From contig WPIO01000011.1 in NCBI GenBank assembly GCA_009760855.2, positions 5,463,501-5,527,500 on the forward strand: DNA of 64,000 nt. The letters are read 5' to 3'. The notes beneath the pieces were generated by a model. It had not been told where the DNA came from. It saw only the letters and a list, made by a program, of their open reading frames with translations, and made no database searches. This stretch comes from Cristatella mucedo. Its lineage: Eukaryota > Bryozoa > Phylactolaemata > Cristatellidae. Below, in pieces: positions 1 through 27,145 of this stretch; position 1 is the stretch's first letter, and each line of letters opens with the position of its first letter. A program made the position numbers and the translations under genes.

Positions 1-240
1 CCGACTATGGCACATCCTTTTCAGCGGTTCTGAGCTGCTACTTCCATGCTACTCACTACCTCAACTGTTCTCCTGACTCTGCTATGCTTCTCACTTTCTC
101 TTTGTTGCATGAGATGAAGTCTGTTAGCTACCGAATGCGTACCGAAAGCCACTTAGGCTGTGAGTGCGCTATTCAAAACTCTCCTTCGTAACACCCACAT
201 GGTCTTTATGACTTTGTGGAGTTACAGACGGAGATACAGA
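1..240 (+). mobile_element. LINE B 3' fragment (CR1/L2-like), cut by the window edge
   Basis: The sequence enters inside the C-terminal end of the LINE B ORF2. The reading ADYGTSFSAVLSCYFHATH can be read up to a stop at about 188-190. It is followed by the same 3' untranslated end (ACACCCACATGGTCTTTATGA, then GTTACAGACGGAGATACA) seen after the copy at 9251-10050. This is a 5'-truncated fragment with no coding potential of its own. Confidence 0.8.
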
Positions 241-1404
241 CGGCAGTGACGGATCGTTGGCCTCCTGGGCTGTAGCTGTTGTGCTAGACAGCTAGCTCTG
301 CCTTTTGCACATCGCATGCCGAGGCCCGCAGCAGCAGATGCAAACCTCGACTCGCGAGTAATTCCAAGTACCGCATCTATCCAGGCACATAATTTGCTGC
401 AAGAGAATCAGTACCCATGGTTGGTTTCGTGCACGGCATCAAGAACGCAAAAGCAAGCGAAGTATCCATGCTTGAGCCAACATGCTAAAGCAAGCACAAA
501 GAAACACGTGGCTGCCGGTTGGTAAGACCTCGTTACAACAAGCACAATAAGCGCAAACGGAAGCACACCGGACGAAAGAAGGCAAAGTTCGCTGGGGCAC
601 AGGTCAAAGCTGAGTAGAACAGATGCATCTTTAGGTGGAGTTTAAAGGATCACACGTCATCGCAGGTAGCGATCGTAGCCGAAATCCAGAGCTCTAAACT
701 TTCTGTGCTGGGTGTGTCAGCCTCCAGTCACCAAAAGGTTTCAATTTAGTTCCTGGGACGGCAAGACGATAGCTGCTGAGGCTGAAGAGCCCGTGGTGGT
801 GGTGCTGGTGATGATGGCTCTACTCCGGCTGATGTACAGTAACCTTGAAGCTATATCAGAGCTTATCATCTCATCGTATGTGCTACCGATAACCCCGTCG
901 TGACCTTTCCAGCAGCTGCCCGTGTGCCCACCGAGCCCCGAGCACTGCGGTGCCACTCAACTGACCTGGCTCTTGTGACAGTAGACTCGCCACAGCTCTG
1001 CTGTGTAGGACATGCATGCATGTTGCGGCCGAAAGGCATAGCTCCTCCAAGCAGGCTCCTTCAAGGAGCATAGCAGTCAGGTCACGCGGATGTGAGGGGG
1101 TAGGGAGAGATTCGTGGGCGATAATGGTGGCAGCCAGTCTGTATGACTGGGGACCAGACCCTCAAGTGGCTGGGATTGTCATGCCTCGCTAACTCATGCC
1201 CCTGCGAGGACTCGGGAAAATCTCCTGGTGTAGAAGCCAAGGCTGGGCCGGCAGCCTTTCCCGGTCGACTGACTACTTCGGCGGTGGCGCGTCCTGTGTC
1301 CTGTTTTTGCAGGTGTTGTGGATCGCCTGTCCAAAGTCAGTCCCACTAGTCTAGTGCATCAATCCCTGTGCATAACTGCTGCAGCCAGTGTGCCCACAAT
1401 CTGA

Positions 1405-1644
1405 CTAGGGCAGCGATTTCTTTTTTGTTTTAGTTTTATAGGCATTTCGATTCGCCTTTAACATATCAAAAATAGGGCTTCTGCGGTCAAAGTGGCCATT
1501 ACGAAGACAGCAGACCGGTCGGGGCTGCCCCTGAAACTGGACTTCCACTTTGCCAACAGGAAGAACCAAACTTGGGATGTATTTATTAGATATGCTGTAC
1601 TTGGGCGATTCGTCAGTCGAGGGGGCTGATTGCCTCTCAGACAC
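1405..1644 (-). pseudogene. Possible retroelement ORF1 remnant with a degenerate CCHC knuckle
   Basis: The minus-strand reading contains VEVQFQGQPRPVCCLRNGHF. This resembles the Gly-Gln-Pro-(Arg) lead-in and C-x2-C-x3-GH core of CCHC knuckles found in ORF1 of many non-LTR elements, but the second and last cysteines are missing. The tail is Lys-rich. The resemblance is short and could be chance. It may equally be an exon of something unrecognised. Confidence 0.2.
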
Positions 1645-3159
1645 TGCTGGCTACAGCCAGGTCGGCCTCTTACCCTACGGTCCGTGCTGGTTGCACTACC
1701 TTAGGGGAACGAGCCTTGTTTAGTACCTCATTGGAGAACTAGTCTGCGTGCTCACTGGCTAAAAGTCACGAGCTGGACTTCACGGATCCTGCGAACGGCC
1801 GTAGTCTGCACAGGAGGCGAGCCTTTGGGGGGCGCTGTCTACTCGAGCCAAGCTAACTGTCCTACGATCTTCGACCAGTCCCTCTCTCTCAGCTTAAGAA
1901 ATGCACCCGCACTTGAGCGAGTGATGATCGAGTGGTTCAAACGTGAACCCGTCAGTCGCGGCGAGCTACTGGCTCAGCAGTGCAGATTTGCTGCACTAAG
2001 AAAATACGACTGCAAGCACGTGAAAGAACAGCCGTTGGTCGCATGCATACATCGCTGACGTCTGTATATACACACAGTCAGCGCTCAGCGCTCTTTATTA
2101 CGTAGAAAAAGTGCAAAACCTCATGGAATTGACAGGCAAGGGGTCTGTTCTCTCACGAGGTAACGTTTGCAATCGCACGTGGTCCAGCACTGTCAGCACG
2201 CCCACGGTAGCAGCAGTGGCAACAGCGATGTGTCCGAGCCAGACGATATGGCCTTAGGCTGCACGACCAGAGTAGAAAACACAACCTGCAAAGATCAACG
2301 GCAGTGAGCAGTACGCAGAAAATTATGTCGCCGCGGGTGCAGGATATGTCACATCTGGAAGCTTAGTCAAGAGGATCGTTTAAACAAGCAGATTCCAAGA
2401 TAAAAGATGCCAAAGATGCCTGCCTGAACGGATGCACAGCATCGGCAAGGATCGGTGAGTGAGCACGTGGTCACGTGGGCACATTATTATTTCAGTTTTG
2501 AATCTTTGGCCAACGGAAGACATTTGCTTGACAGGCTACTTTCCTTCCCACCGAGCTTCTTTCTAATGCTCTCATAGAGGAGCTATGAACACCACTCAGG
2601 CTAGTTACTAAATGTACCAAACTAGGCTGCTGGCTTGGGCACAGGTTGCTACAACCTATGTTTAACATGTCCGAGTCAACAGACCTTCTCGCATGACAAC
2701 GTGGTCTTTAGTTAGCCTTTTTCATGTCAACACCGGACAGTAATTCAAGTAGCACGTGACACGATTAGCCTGGTGCAAGTATGCGTGGGGAAAAACGGAA
2801 CATCTGCTTGCTGCTAGATAATCCCAAGGCTTGTGGACACATTAAAGGTGCTCTCCTAAGGACTGGTACCGTACAGCAAAACCATTACTGCAAAGGAACT
2901 AGAACAGCAAGCTTATTATGTATGCTTAACAATCCAAAATAAGGATGTTTCTATACCTTTCATAATACAGAGCTCACATGTCTGCTTTTTTAATATTTGT
3001 ATTTTCAAGGATTCGAATTATAATGAGTAGTTAATCAACTGATCTTTAAAAACTGGAATCACCTAAAATGCCCGGGATCGTATGAATTTTCGGAGCTCTC
3101 CTGTCGACTAAAGTAGCTTGTTTACATAGGGTATCAATAGATTGCCCTGAGGCTTTCCG

Positions 3160-3245
3160 GCATTTTGAAAGTGCCCAGAAAGAGATATAGTTCTCTTAGG
3201 GTGCTAAACAAATAAATGTCTTATTACTATTATTGTTGTTTCAAT
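3160..3245 (+). mobile_element. LINE A 3' tail fragment
   Basis: A diverged copy of the LINE A terminal hairpin is visible (GTGCCCAGAAAGAGATATAG, then TTCTCTTAGGGTGCT). It is followed by an ATT-rich tail. Confidence 0.65.
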
Positions 3246-3925
3246 AGGTGATCAATACGCTGCAAGCAACGAAGCAGACATAGGAGACTTATGGTAAGAG
3301 TAGAAACTCAGTAGTGAACACAGATGACCAAGAAGTAGCAGCCCCAAATGGCTGGCAAGTACGTGCCTGAGTCAGCAGCAGCGAAAGTGACTGTGAGCTC
3401 TACGGTGAGTGCGGCATGGTCTGGTGATCGGCACAGGCCTAGGTCACCGCAGGTACCGAGCAACGAGCAGGTCGGCAAGCACATGCCGATAGGGATCGAT
3501 TCTATGAGAAAGGCCAGAAAATAACGGCCGAGATTGACGAAGGGATTGCTACCCTTAGAAGGACTACGCAATACAACACGTTTCCAATGTCGGGATGTCT
3601 TAAGTCGTCGTCGGCGGCAACTCTTCACAGCTTGTTCTCCTCTCCGCTGCTCGGGCATAGACAGTGAGTGGGAAGGAAGGTGGTGGCGACGCCGCTGCCA
3701 TAAAGTGGAAATAATAAAGGCCGGCTCATCAACTAGCCTCATTTATAATCGGCAAAGAGCCTCAGTGGCAATAGCCACAGTTTGCGGTGCTGCAGGACCA
3801 GACCCTCAACCCGTGACGTGCGAGCGCCTTCCCCCTAAGCTAAGACCCAGGGGCCACCACGTGTATTTGTGCTTGGCATGTTGGCAAGAGATCCTTGCAA
3901 GTAAGCGATGCAAATGTACCACCGC

Positions 3926-3988
3926 TGGGCGAATGCTTCATCGGCCTGGGCGAATGCTTCATCGGCCTGGGCGGATGCTTCATCGGCA
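3926..3988. repeat. 21-bp minisatellite, three units
   Basis: The unit TGGGCGAATGCTTCATCGGC(C) is repeated three times head to tail, with one A-to-G change in the third unit. The unit is a multiple of three, so both strands stay open across it and produce spurious reading frames. Confidence 0.9.
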
Positions 3989-4732
3989 TGAACTGACTGC
4001 ACCACATCGACACACTTGCTGTGATCCACGGATTGCACATGACGCAAGCGATGCTGCAGAGACATAAAAGACATGAGAAAGGCAGCACCGCTGATCGTAA
4101 ATGCAATACTGGCACTACATTTGTGCCCTGTGCCAGCTTTCAGTCTGCTTCTATGGCAGTAAGACAGCAACACAGCTGCTCGACTTCAGTTCGAAAATGC
4201 AGACCCCCCTAGGTCTGCTAGGGTACGCCAGCCACTAAAAGAGATGAGAGCCAGGCCAGGACTCGTAACTACTGCTCGAGCGACTTGACCATTCACTCAC
4301 CGAGACTCAGGTCATTCAACCAGTGAGTCAGAATTATTATACCTTCTTTAAGCAAATAATAGTGCTTACCGGATAAGTAATAGCAATAATGGTAACAAGT
4401 ATAGGTATTACTTATATGCAAGGCAATCCCATAGTACTTTCCAGAAGAAGCCCAGTCCAGAAAGTACGTTTTGCATATAAATACAAAAATGGCAGCAAGA
4501 ATGTAATTATCACATCGTGCGAAGGGTACTCACTCGGGACTGACAGTGGCTGTGAGGCGTTACTGAGGTAACAGGCATCTAGTATTAGAGAGGATGCTAA
4601 TATGGAAAGCATGTCGTATTACAAGGGTAAAACACCAATGAATGAACTAAGTGAATGGGTAGATGAAAAGGGCTAACATTAGAGTCGATGACCGATGAGG
4701 GCACCCGTCCTGCACTGACCTGCCATTTGCAA

Positions 4733-18571
<13,839 letters not shown>

Positions 18572-19124
18572 CAACGGTGAAACTTGTTATAAAGCTCAGC
18601 AGCCACCTGAACGACATGAACCGGCAGCATCCAAACAAGTATGCAGTGGCAAAGCAACCCGCGAACAGAAGCTAAAGACGTTTATCTGGAAGACCACCTA
18701 CATAATCTGAGCATCATCAAAACCTAACTGCACTGTCGAGGTACAATCAAGCGCATGCACGGTCAGGCAATGCGTACCTACTATTCTACATGCCATGCAG
18801 GTACGTGCAAGCGAGCAGAACCGAGAAAGAAAACAATATTGGCCCTAATCCTACCGGGGGGGGGGTGGTGGGGACGCATCCCAGGTGAGGTGAAACTGCA
18901 CTGGTGGCAGCAAGGCAGCCGGTCAGTGATGCAATTTTTCCTGACCGAGGGCCTGAGGCTGGCTGGATCCTCCGGCCATTCGCAAAGACGACTCATTTGC
19001 CAAGTCAGTTCACAGTCAACTCGGTGCGTAATGGCCTGCCTCCACCTCCCTCCCCTCAGCGACAGAGATATTTCATCGACCTGCTACCCTCTCGCCTTGC
19101 TACCAGCTTCGTCTGAAGCAACTC

Positions 19125-19430
19125 CATGCACAGTAGACTGTGGAACTGTGTACTTAGACTGAGGAACTCGCTTCCACTCCTAGTGCCGCTGCGATGTAAT
19201 TTCTCCTGCTGCCTACTCAAGCACTTTGTTTTTAGCTGCTCTATGCTGCTACTTTTTGACATCCTTTGCCACCAGCTCGATACTAACGTTTTGAATGCTG
19301 TGAAAACACAGTCTGTTATCTAATGTGTGTGCACCGAAAGCCGCATAGGCTTTGGGTGCTCTAAAGAAAACTCTACAGGGCAATGCCCACAAAGTGTGAT
19401 GTTACAGAGGGTGACAGACAAACACACATT
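19125..19430 (+). mobile_element. Diverged LINE B 3' end
   Basis: Blocks CTGAGGAACTCGCTTCCACT, CACAGTCTGTTATCTAA and GCACCGAAAGCCGCATAGGC parallel the 3' end of the LINE B copy at 9251-10050. The sequence is more diverged and its frame is lost. Confidence 0.65.
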
Positions 19431-19474
19431 CACACACGTGCGCGCGCACACACACACGGAAAAACCGACTCGTG

Positions 19475-19832
19475 CAATCAGGCATTTACAGTTGGAACAC
19501 AACTCTGCAGCTAGGCTTGTCTGTCGTGAGCGTGGCAGTTGCCACATCAAACTGCTTCTAGCCGACCTGTACTGGCTCCCAGTCAAACAATGCATCGACT
19601 TCAAAGTTCTGTCCTCACTTTTAGGTCCCTTTATTCTTTGGCTCTAGCCTTCCTATAAGATCATTGACTTGGCTACATATAATGAGAAACTAAAAATCCA
19701 TCTAGTTATCAAAGTATTTAGTGGGTCCATGTGATTCGTCCTTTGTATGCTTATGTGTGCTGACACTGTGCATGCTGATATAACCATATTTACATGCTGA
19801 TCCTGTGCATGTCCCCCTTAATCATGTTGTGC
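19475..19832 (+). mobile_element. LINE A fragment
   Basis: Readable pieces are LEHNSAARLVCRERGSCHIK and ADLYWLPVKQCIDFKVLS, followed by the LINE A 3' untranslated region. The copy ends tail to tail against the minus-strand LINE A copy at 19833. Confidence 0.8.
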
Positions 19833-21600
19833 AAATAATATTAATAATAATAATGCACTTGATAGAGTGCCCTCAGAGAACTCAATCTCTTTCTAGGCGT
19901 TTTACATTTGCTGCAAAGGGAAATGCGATTGAATGGTGAGTAATATCATACTTGATAAACAACATGAATAACATGTTAGGGGTGACATGCGCAGGGTCAG
20001 CATGCAAATGTGGTTAGTGGCAGCATGCACAATGTCAGCACGCATAAGCACATTCAGCACGAATCACAGGGACCCACTAAATGTTGTCCTAAATAGGGGG
20101 TTTTAAGTTCTTTTTAAATGCGGTCGTCTAGGGATGTTCTGATGCAAGTCGAGAGGGAGTTCCAGGCTTTGGGAGCATACGAGCTAAATGAAAAGGAATC
20201 CAAAGGATTTGAGGTATGTACGAGGTATTGGTAAACTGTTGGATTTCGAAAAGCAGGTGGTACGATGCTTAGCCTGGTAGGGTGGGGGTAGATCTAAGAG
20301 ATAGGCTGGAGCCAAAGAATGAAGGGACCTCAAAGTGAACGACAAAACCTTGAAGTCAATCCGTTGCTTGACTGGTAGCCAGTGCAGGTCGGCGAGAAGT
20401 GGTGTGATGTGGCAACTGCGATGCTCACGACAGACAAGCCTAGCTGCAGAGTTTTGCACCAGCTGTAAGCGCCTGGTTGCACATGCCGGTAGACAAGCAA
20501 GCAGTGAGTTACAGAAGTCAAGACAGGATGTCACATATGCATGGACCAACTTGGACGTGGTATCCTTATCTAAACAGGCCCGAAATTTAGCAATGTTCTG
20601 TAGCTGAAAGTAGGCAGACTTGACTGTGGAGCTGATGCGGTCGTTTAACAAGAGGTCACTTTGGAACATGACACATAGATTTCGAGCTGATTCGACAGGA
20701 GATATGCTGGCAGAGCCAATTTTGAGCATAAGCTTTTTCAAACTCTTAATCACACTGGGTTTGCCCATAACTAATAAGTTAGTTTTATCATCGTTTAGCT
20801 TAAGAAAATCTGCTGCCATCCATGTGCAGATGTCATCAATACATGCAGCAAGTGAGTTGAGAGAATTCGAGGTGCTCGAAGGCTGGGATAGATCAAAGCA
20901 AAGGTACAACTCAGTGTCATCCCCATTGAAGTGAAAGCCTAGATTGTGCTTGGCAATCACATCAGCAAGAGGGAGAGTATAATCCGTGAAAAGAACCGGA
21001 CCTAGCACGGAGCCCTGAGGTACCCCATATTTCAGAGGTACCTCGGATGATGTTTGTCCATTCACGTCAATACTCTGGAGTCTCCCACTGAGATAGGACC
21101 TGAACCATTGCTGAGCAGTGCCAGTGATGCCCAGGCGAGATAAGAGGCGCTCTAGAACTTTGTGATCGACGGTATCAAAAGCTGCCGAAAGATCGAGCAA
21201 AACAAGTAGAGAAACTCTACCCTTGCCTGCATTCCTAAGTAGGCCGTTGTATACCCGAAGCAATTCTGACTCCGTGGAGTGATTAGCTCTAAAGCCAGAC
21301 TGGAACTTACTAGTAATTTTTGAAGTTTCAATGTATGAGTTCAGCTGGTCTGCCTAGACTCGTTCCAGTGTCTTTGATAGGAATGGTAGAAGGGAGACTG
21401 GGCGGTAGCTGCTCAAGTTCTCTTGGTCTAGTGTCGCTATATTGAGAAGTGGCCTGACTACAGCTTTATTGAAAGGTGCTCGGACATGACTTGAGGCTAA
21501 TGACATATTAATGATGTTAGTTATGCATGGCAGCAGCAGATCAATGCAAAGTAGGAGTAGGACAGTGGGAATAGGGTCCAGAGGACTTGTTGTCTTCTTT
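19833..21600 (-). mobile_element. LINE A copy with most of the reverse transcriptase (CR1/L2-like)
   Basis: On the minus strand the frame runs from about 21600 (SPLDPIPTVLLLL, SYRPVSLLPFLSKTLERV) through an in-frame TAG at 21354. It continues as QSGFRANHSTESELLRVYNG, LLDLSAAFDTVDHKV, YGVPQGSVLGPVLF and the position of the catalytic YADD box, here FNGDD. The thumb and tail reach PIPRTYLKSFG. A small indel shifts the frame near 20190. The 3' untranslated region, hairpin and (ATT)n follow to 19833. It is 5'-truncated, lacks ORF1 and an endonuclease, and is inactive as it stands. Confidence 0.9.
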
Positions 21601-21725
21601 GATTGCTTGTTGTCATTGAGCATGCTACCACTAACCATTCCATCGTGCTTCCTTTGCAGGAAATTTAAAGCGCCTAGAAAGAGATTGAGTTCTCTGAGGG
21701 CACTATTTCAAATGTATTATTATTA
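21601..21725 (+). mobile_element. LINE A 3' tail fragment
   Basis: The sequence runs from CATGCTACCACTAACCATTC through the hairpin (AAGCGCCTAGAAAGAGATTG, TTCTCTGAGGGCAC) to an ATT tail. It abuts the minus-strand LINE A copy. Confidence 0.8.
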
Positions 21726-22200
21726 TTGTCTACTCTCCCATCAGGCTAAGCATCAAACCATCTGCTGTTCTGAATCAAATCGTTTAGCTATACACCTCGT
21801 ACATACCTCAAATCCTTTGGAAACCGTGCCTTTAGCTCGAATGCTTCCAAAGCCTGGAACTCACTCCCGATTGACTGTCACGACATTCCCTGACTTGACA
21901 TTTAAAAAGATGCTAAAAACGCATCTATTTACCACAGCATTTTGTGGTTCCAAGTGATTCATTGCTGGTGTGCTTATGTATGCCGACATTGTACATGCTG
22001 TCACTAACCACATTTGCATGCTGACCCTGTGCATGTCACCACTAGCCATGCTATTCATTTTGTTTGTTTATCAAGCATGATTTTACTCACCATTCATTTG
22101 CATTTCCCTTTGCAGCAAATGTAAAGCGCCTAGAGAGAGATTAAGTTCTCTGAGGGCGCTTTATCAAGTGCATTATTATTATTATTATTATTATTATTCT
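21726..22200 (+). mobile_element. LINE A 3' part
   Basis: A degraded ORF2 end (SESNRLAIHLVHTSNPLE) is followed by a complete LINE A 3' untranslated region, terminal hairpin and (ATT)9. Confidence 0.85.
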
Positions 22201-24884
22201 GCCCTACGACGACTGCAGGGGCGCTAATTTTGTATGCAGGCACATGCATACACAGGCAGGCATGAGCAAGGTGCATGCATATGTTGTACGAAAAAGCAAG
22301 CAGGCAGTTAACACGTGTGCCTGCCTGCCTCTCACCAAATCTGCAAGCTGCAAAGAGATGTGAATTACTGTGAATTTGAATCAACGACAATCAAGGAAGG
22401 ACATGGGGGCGGCCGTAATTGAAGAGTACACCTGCAAATGGGTGAAGGAAAGGGAGGCACACACACACGAGTGAGGTGAGTCTGGCCTTCCCATCTTTAG
22501 GACCGACCTACAGGAAGGATCATGTCGGGCAGCCTAGGCACCGACCACCTCTATCTTGCCCGGTCCGATAGGTTGGCGCTGACGTCACTATCTAATGGTG
22601 ACCGGCCATTGCTCCCGATCTGCCCCACTCGACGACCTTGCACACCCACACCCGGACCATCCATCATCTTCTCTCCCCCCCCCCCTCTCTGGAGCTCGGG
22701 AGGGGGGTGTGCCGGCGATCCTCTGCCCAGCTCCTCGAATGACGACTCGACCTGATAGCGCAGTCGTGCGGAAGGCCGAGTCGGGGGAGTGAGAGAACGG
22801 GATGGGCTGTAACGAACGCGAATGGTTCTCGGACGTTCTCAACTGGGCGGTCTGTGAAAAGCACCGCTCCTAAGACCACGTGTGACGGCGACTGCAGCCA
22901 CAAAACGTGGCCGCACCGAGTCGGCGCGCGAAAGCGAACAGTCGCACAAAACCGGCTAGCAGGCAGCTGTAGCTCCTCGTGGCCCACTCACTCAGACGTG
23001 TCGCTCCGGCGCGGAGACCCGCCCAGCCACCGGGGTGACGTCGAACCGACGGCAGCGTCGGAGCCGGGCTGGGTTTAGGCCGGCGCTTGACAGCAGACAT
23101 TTCCTATGCCCCCCCCCATATTGGCAAAGTCTGGCGACTAGCGGCAGCTAAAAAGCCGAATGAATTTTCGGAAATAGCGTCTAGGCAACGAACATTCACA
23201 CGCTTCACTTTATACCAGCTTTACGGCTTCGCGGTCGGTAGACGGCAGGCTGCCCCAGGCGATTCACCGAGTTATCGCGTCTTGCTTCCGGTATTGGACA
23301 GCGCTGCTTTTTAAAAGATCCTCTATTTGCCTACAAAATCAATAAGCTGGGTGTCGTCGCGGTATGTCCGACGGGTCGCTCTACGTTTCTACATTATGAC
23401 ATAACAGAAAGGTAAGGTGCAGGGCCGGCCGAGGCGCGGCGCTAAGCGCCTGGCCGCTTCGCTAACGGTCGCCATGCGATGAGCGGCGGCGGCGGCACAC
23501 CGGAGGCGGCGATCTCTCGCAACGCAGTATCCGCTCCCGCACGCTGCCGGCCCACCGCACGAACGACCGCTCAGGTTTATCGCGAATGCGAGACGCGGCT
23601 GATATCGAGCGGCGGCACGTGCGCACAGCAAGCGAGACACTAATGCGGTGGAACATTTTGCGATTGGGCCTCGCGCTACGCTAACCTCCCAGTCGTTGCC
23701 CAGGCGCGGCGCGTCGAAGCACAGTGACCGTCGGCCCGCGCTGTCGGGATGCCGACCTCTACCTGGCGCCGCCTTGCCGTTCGCCTACCGATTGGGACCG
23801 TGCTTTTTTTAATTGAAATTATTGCGCTTCTTTTGGCGTTGCCGTCGGCGGTCGTGCGTCGGCGATCTGCATTATTTGCATTCGACCACGTGCGTTATCG
23901 ACGTCACCGTCGTCGGTCCGGATGCTGGAGGAGCATGCACGTTAGCGTGCTACCTCTAAGCATGATGGCCGTTGTGTGCCGCTTCGACGTAAAAAGCAGC
24001 TAGTTCCTTCGCCACCGAATGGCATCCTCTGGCCTGGCTAGTTGGCAGCCAGCCACACCAGAGCTGTCTCACGCGAGGTGCTTATGAGCTGCCGGCCGTC
24101 AGCCGCGACGCCAATCGACGACTTATCGAGTCTGCCATGCCCTGGCGGAACAAAAGGTGATCGATCTCCACGCCTGGGTTGAGCTAGTGTGGGTCCGTTG
24201 ACTCTGCTACCTGTTGCACAGCATGTTCTGGGGAGGATGTTTGTCGCCGGCAGCAGGAGCACCCTGATGCTTAGCTCGCGTCAGCCTGCAGCCGTCGGTT
24301 CAGTTATTTTCTTTGGGTTGCTGGCCGTCCTGCCGTCATGTGATCTGCTGCATTCGGTAGAGCACCAAGGCGTTGATCGATGCCCAAGGTGAAAAGCTGA
24401 GCTGAGCTGACTGACGGGAAGTGGGAAATCGAAAGCTCCACGATGATGATGGCGTCTCGTTCGGTCGCCCGTGATCGATAGAGCACGTCCGTACGGTTTG
24501 CTGCTTTGTAGCTCGGCATGCTGCGGGATGAAGCTCTGTTCCTGTCCCTCGGTTGCTCCCTCCTCCCCCCTCCCAGTAGCTCAGTACCACATTCAGTGGA
24601 GGGGGCGATTCGCTGTGCCGGCCATTCAAATGTCGTCGCCGATGGCCGGCAGCAAGGATGCTCGAAATTGCATGTAAATGGTGCGTGGTGCACTCACATG
24701 CATGTTTCTCTTGCCATTCGACAAATCTCTAAGCAACCTATTGGACAGCCACCGCCTCAAAGCCATGCCATGGCCTCGAGGTGGGCGCATGCTGGTGGGC
24801 TGCAGCAATCCAGGCTGGCATGGCGCGGGCTTAGATAAAAAGCATTCAGCTGCAGTTCGACCGCGAGCTTCTTCGCGTCCGTAA

Positions 24885-25040
24885 GCAAAGCGAACTTGCT
24901 CTTTGCGACCCAGGTCGTGGGTCTCGGGTACAAGCCCTGCATTGGGCGATCCATTATTGCCCACTGCGAGCAGCAGTGATAGCCGGTAAGGCTGCTCTGC
25001 CACTATGAAGACGAGGCTGCTGCATCGGCTAACCTCTATT
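24885..25040 (+). mobile_element. tRNA-derived SINE, subfamily 2
   Basis: The sequence CGACCCAGGTCGTGGGTCTC with a diverged B box is followed by GCAGTGATAGCCGGTAAGGC. The tail is GACGAGGCTGCTGCATCGGC. It is in the same orientation and has the same tail type as the copy at 11950. Confidence 0.75.
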
Positions 25041-26120
25041 TTCATACTGAATTTCCTTTGATCATTTCAAGACCCAACCTTACTGTGTGTTTAGGACTAA
25101 CTTTGGATGCAGACGCATCGCGGCGGCCATGTATTGGCAGCCATAACAGCAGACAGCACAAGTCTAGCTTAGGAGAGAGAGAGAGAGCTAGGGAGGGAGC
25201 TAGTGCAACACTTTCTTTGCTAGCCAATGTGTGGAGTGGCCGCGGTTCACTTGGAATTCGACTACTGCTGCAGCCCAGCATTCTCTCACTTTCCGGCTAC
25301 ACTAAAGCTGAGCTCGGGCAGCCGTGAGTGCTGCCGATACGCCTGCACAGCGATTCAGCCGCTAGTCGGCCGGATGTGAGAGGAACTCGTTCATATCTGG
25401 TGATGGGGGCAGCGTTGGGCAGCATTTCCCCCCCGGCTTGCTTTGCTGCGCTAGTCTCTCGGAATGACAGCAGCTTTCAGCCGAGCTTTTAGGGTCTTCT
25501 TCTGGTACCCTTTCACTAAGCATGGCCGCTGAGAATGTTCTAGATGCTTGGCCCTTCATTCGCAGCAAGTGCCGGCAGCTGAGCGTCGTCGGCAGGCTGA
25601 TGCTCTGCTTCCTGCTACCCACTCACTCGGTCGCTCTCTGTCTGTCTGCTGGCGCTGGCTGGCTTCCGGAGACAGCGCCTGCCTCGTTGCCGACGAATGG
25701 CAAATGGGTTTTATCAGTGTCTCGATAATGAAACTGCATGTATATCGAGTATCGTCAAGTTTAGAGACTAGGCCGTGAGCAGTTTTTGCAAGGGCTATCG
25801 AATGTTCGGTGGCCTGCCTTTGCCTACCATCCTCTTTCGTCCATGTCCCCTCCCATTGGACTTTCCCATTGGACTTGCTTCGTTCTTAAAAGCTTTTGCC
25901 CTAGCAGCATTTTCACGGTCGTGCTACCGGCACTATCGCTGGCTCCATTTTGATTATTAGCATTTTCCCGAACGTCTGTGGTCGAGTTTTCCAGCATGCT
26001 GGCATTCAGCCGTTACATGGCCATAGCCGGCTGGCTGGTCTCTGGTTGCTCATTTGCTGTCGAACCGGGCTGAAACCAGTTAGGCTCTCTAGACCCTGCG
26101 ATTCGTGCGAACCGGCTGCA

Positions 26121-26150
26121 AGAGAGAGAGAGAGGGGGGTGAGGGAGCAA

Positions 26151-26211
<61 letters not shown>
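26121..26211. repeat. (GA)n microsatellite
   Basis: GA repeat in two blocks, split by GGGGGGTGAGGGAGCAAGGG. The Ser/Leu frames read from it are artefacts. Confidence 0.95.
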
Positions 26212-26212
<1 letters not shown>

Positions 26213-27145
26213 TAATGGGCAGTGACTGTGAAAAGAATGCGCTACCCAGAAAAGAGATACAAAACCGAGAAATGAGAGAGATACTGACAGACCAGCAAGC
26301 ACGTGCATACACGGACATATATAGACAGGCATACATCGACAATGGCAGGTGGGAAGGAATTGCAAAGCACGAGCAGAGTAGCAAGAGAGAGAGAGGTGGC
26401 AGCATCGAGCTGTCTGGCTCTGTGTAGAGGCAGCAGGAAAGCCTGCAGGCATAGCATCCATCACACGGTGGTTTTATCGTCACGTGTCCCCTTCAACGGT
26501 TTGTCTGCTTTGCTTGAGCTTCTATTGATCGCTTTTAGGCTGCATATGACACCGGTGGTGCCGTGCTGAGACAACGACGGCGATTATATTTACTTTGACA
26601 GCCGAGGCAGTGTTGTGACTGGTCGGACGGCCTGGTCGAAGCCAAGTTTGCTGCCGGCCTAAAGTAAGTGCCAGTGCCTCTCTGTGTAGCAGCAGAGCCC
26701 AGTTTCCTTGCCCACTTGCCAAGCTTGGTGAAGCTGATTCCTATGCATCCTTCCTCTCCCACTGCTGCAGCTGGTGTGGCCACAGTCCTGTAAATGTGTG
26801 CATTGATTGCCATGCTCAGTGAACCTGGTGATGTAGAGCAAGCATCCTGTGTACACTGGTCTGTCGAAATGCACGAGTTGCTAAAAACTTCAGCCTTGTA
26901 GCAGGTGTCCTGGCCTCAGTTCCTTTGGGTGACACTGCGTTTGACACTGTTCGGGTGACACCTTCTTTTTCTCATTGCTATGATGTCACTCGGGGTGCTG
27001 TCGAGGCCCTATTTTACGCTGAGGGTGCACAAGCCACCGTTACTCCTCAAAATGTATGGAGGGAGAGAACCTCGAAGGTACTGTTAACCTCCATGCATCC
27101 AACGAGTTTCTGAAGACCATCACTGGCTTTGATATTGTGCAATCA

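Larger units (their letters stand above)
241..4732. other. Gene-free stretch downstream of ELAC1
   Basis: No protein block that I recognise as a host gene is present. The stretch holds a possible retroelement ORF1 remnant (1405-1644), one LINE A tail (3160-3245), a small minisatellite (3926-3988) and otherwise unremarkable sequence. The 3' untranslated region of ELAC1 should begin at 4732 and run leftward. I could not place a convincing AATAAA signal close to its stop codon. Confidence 0.5.
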
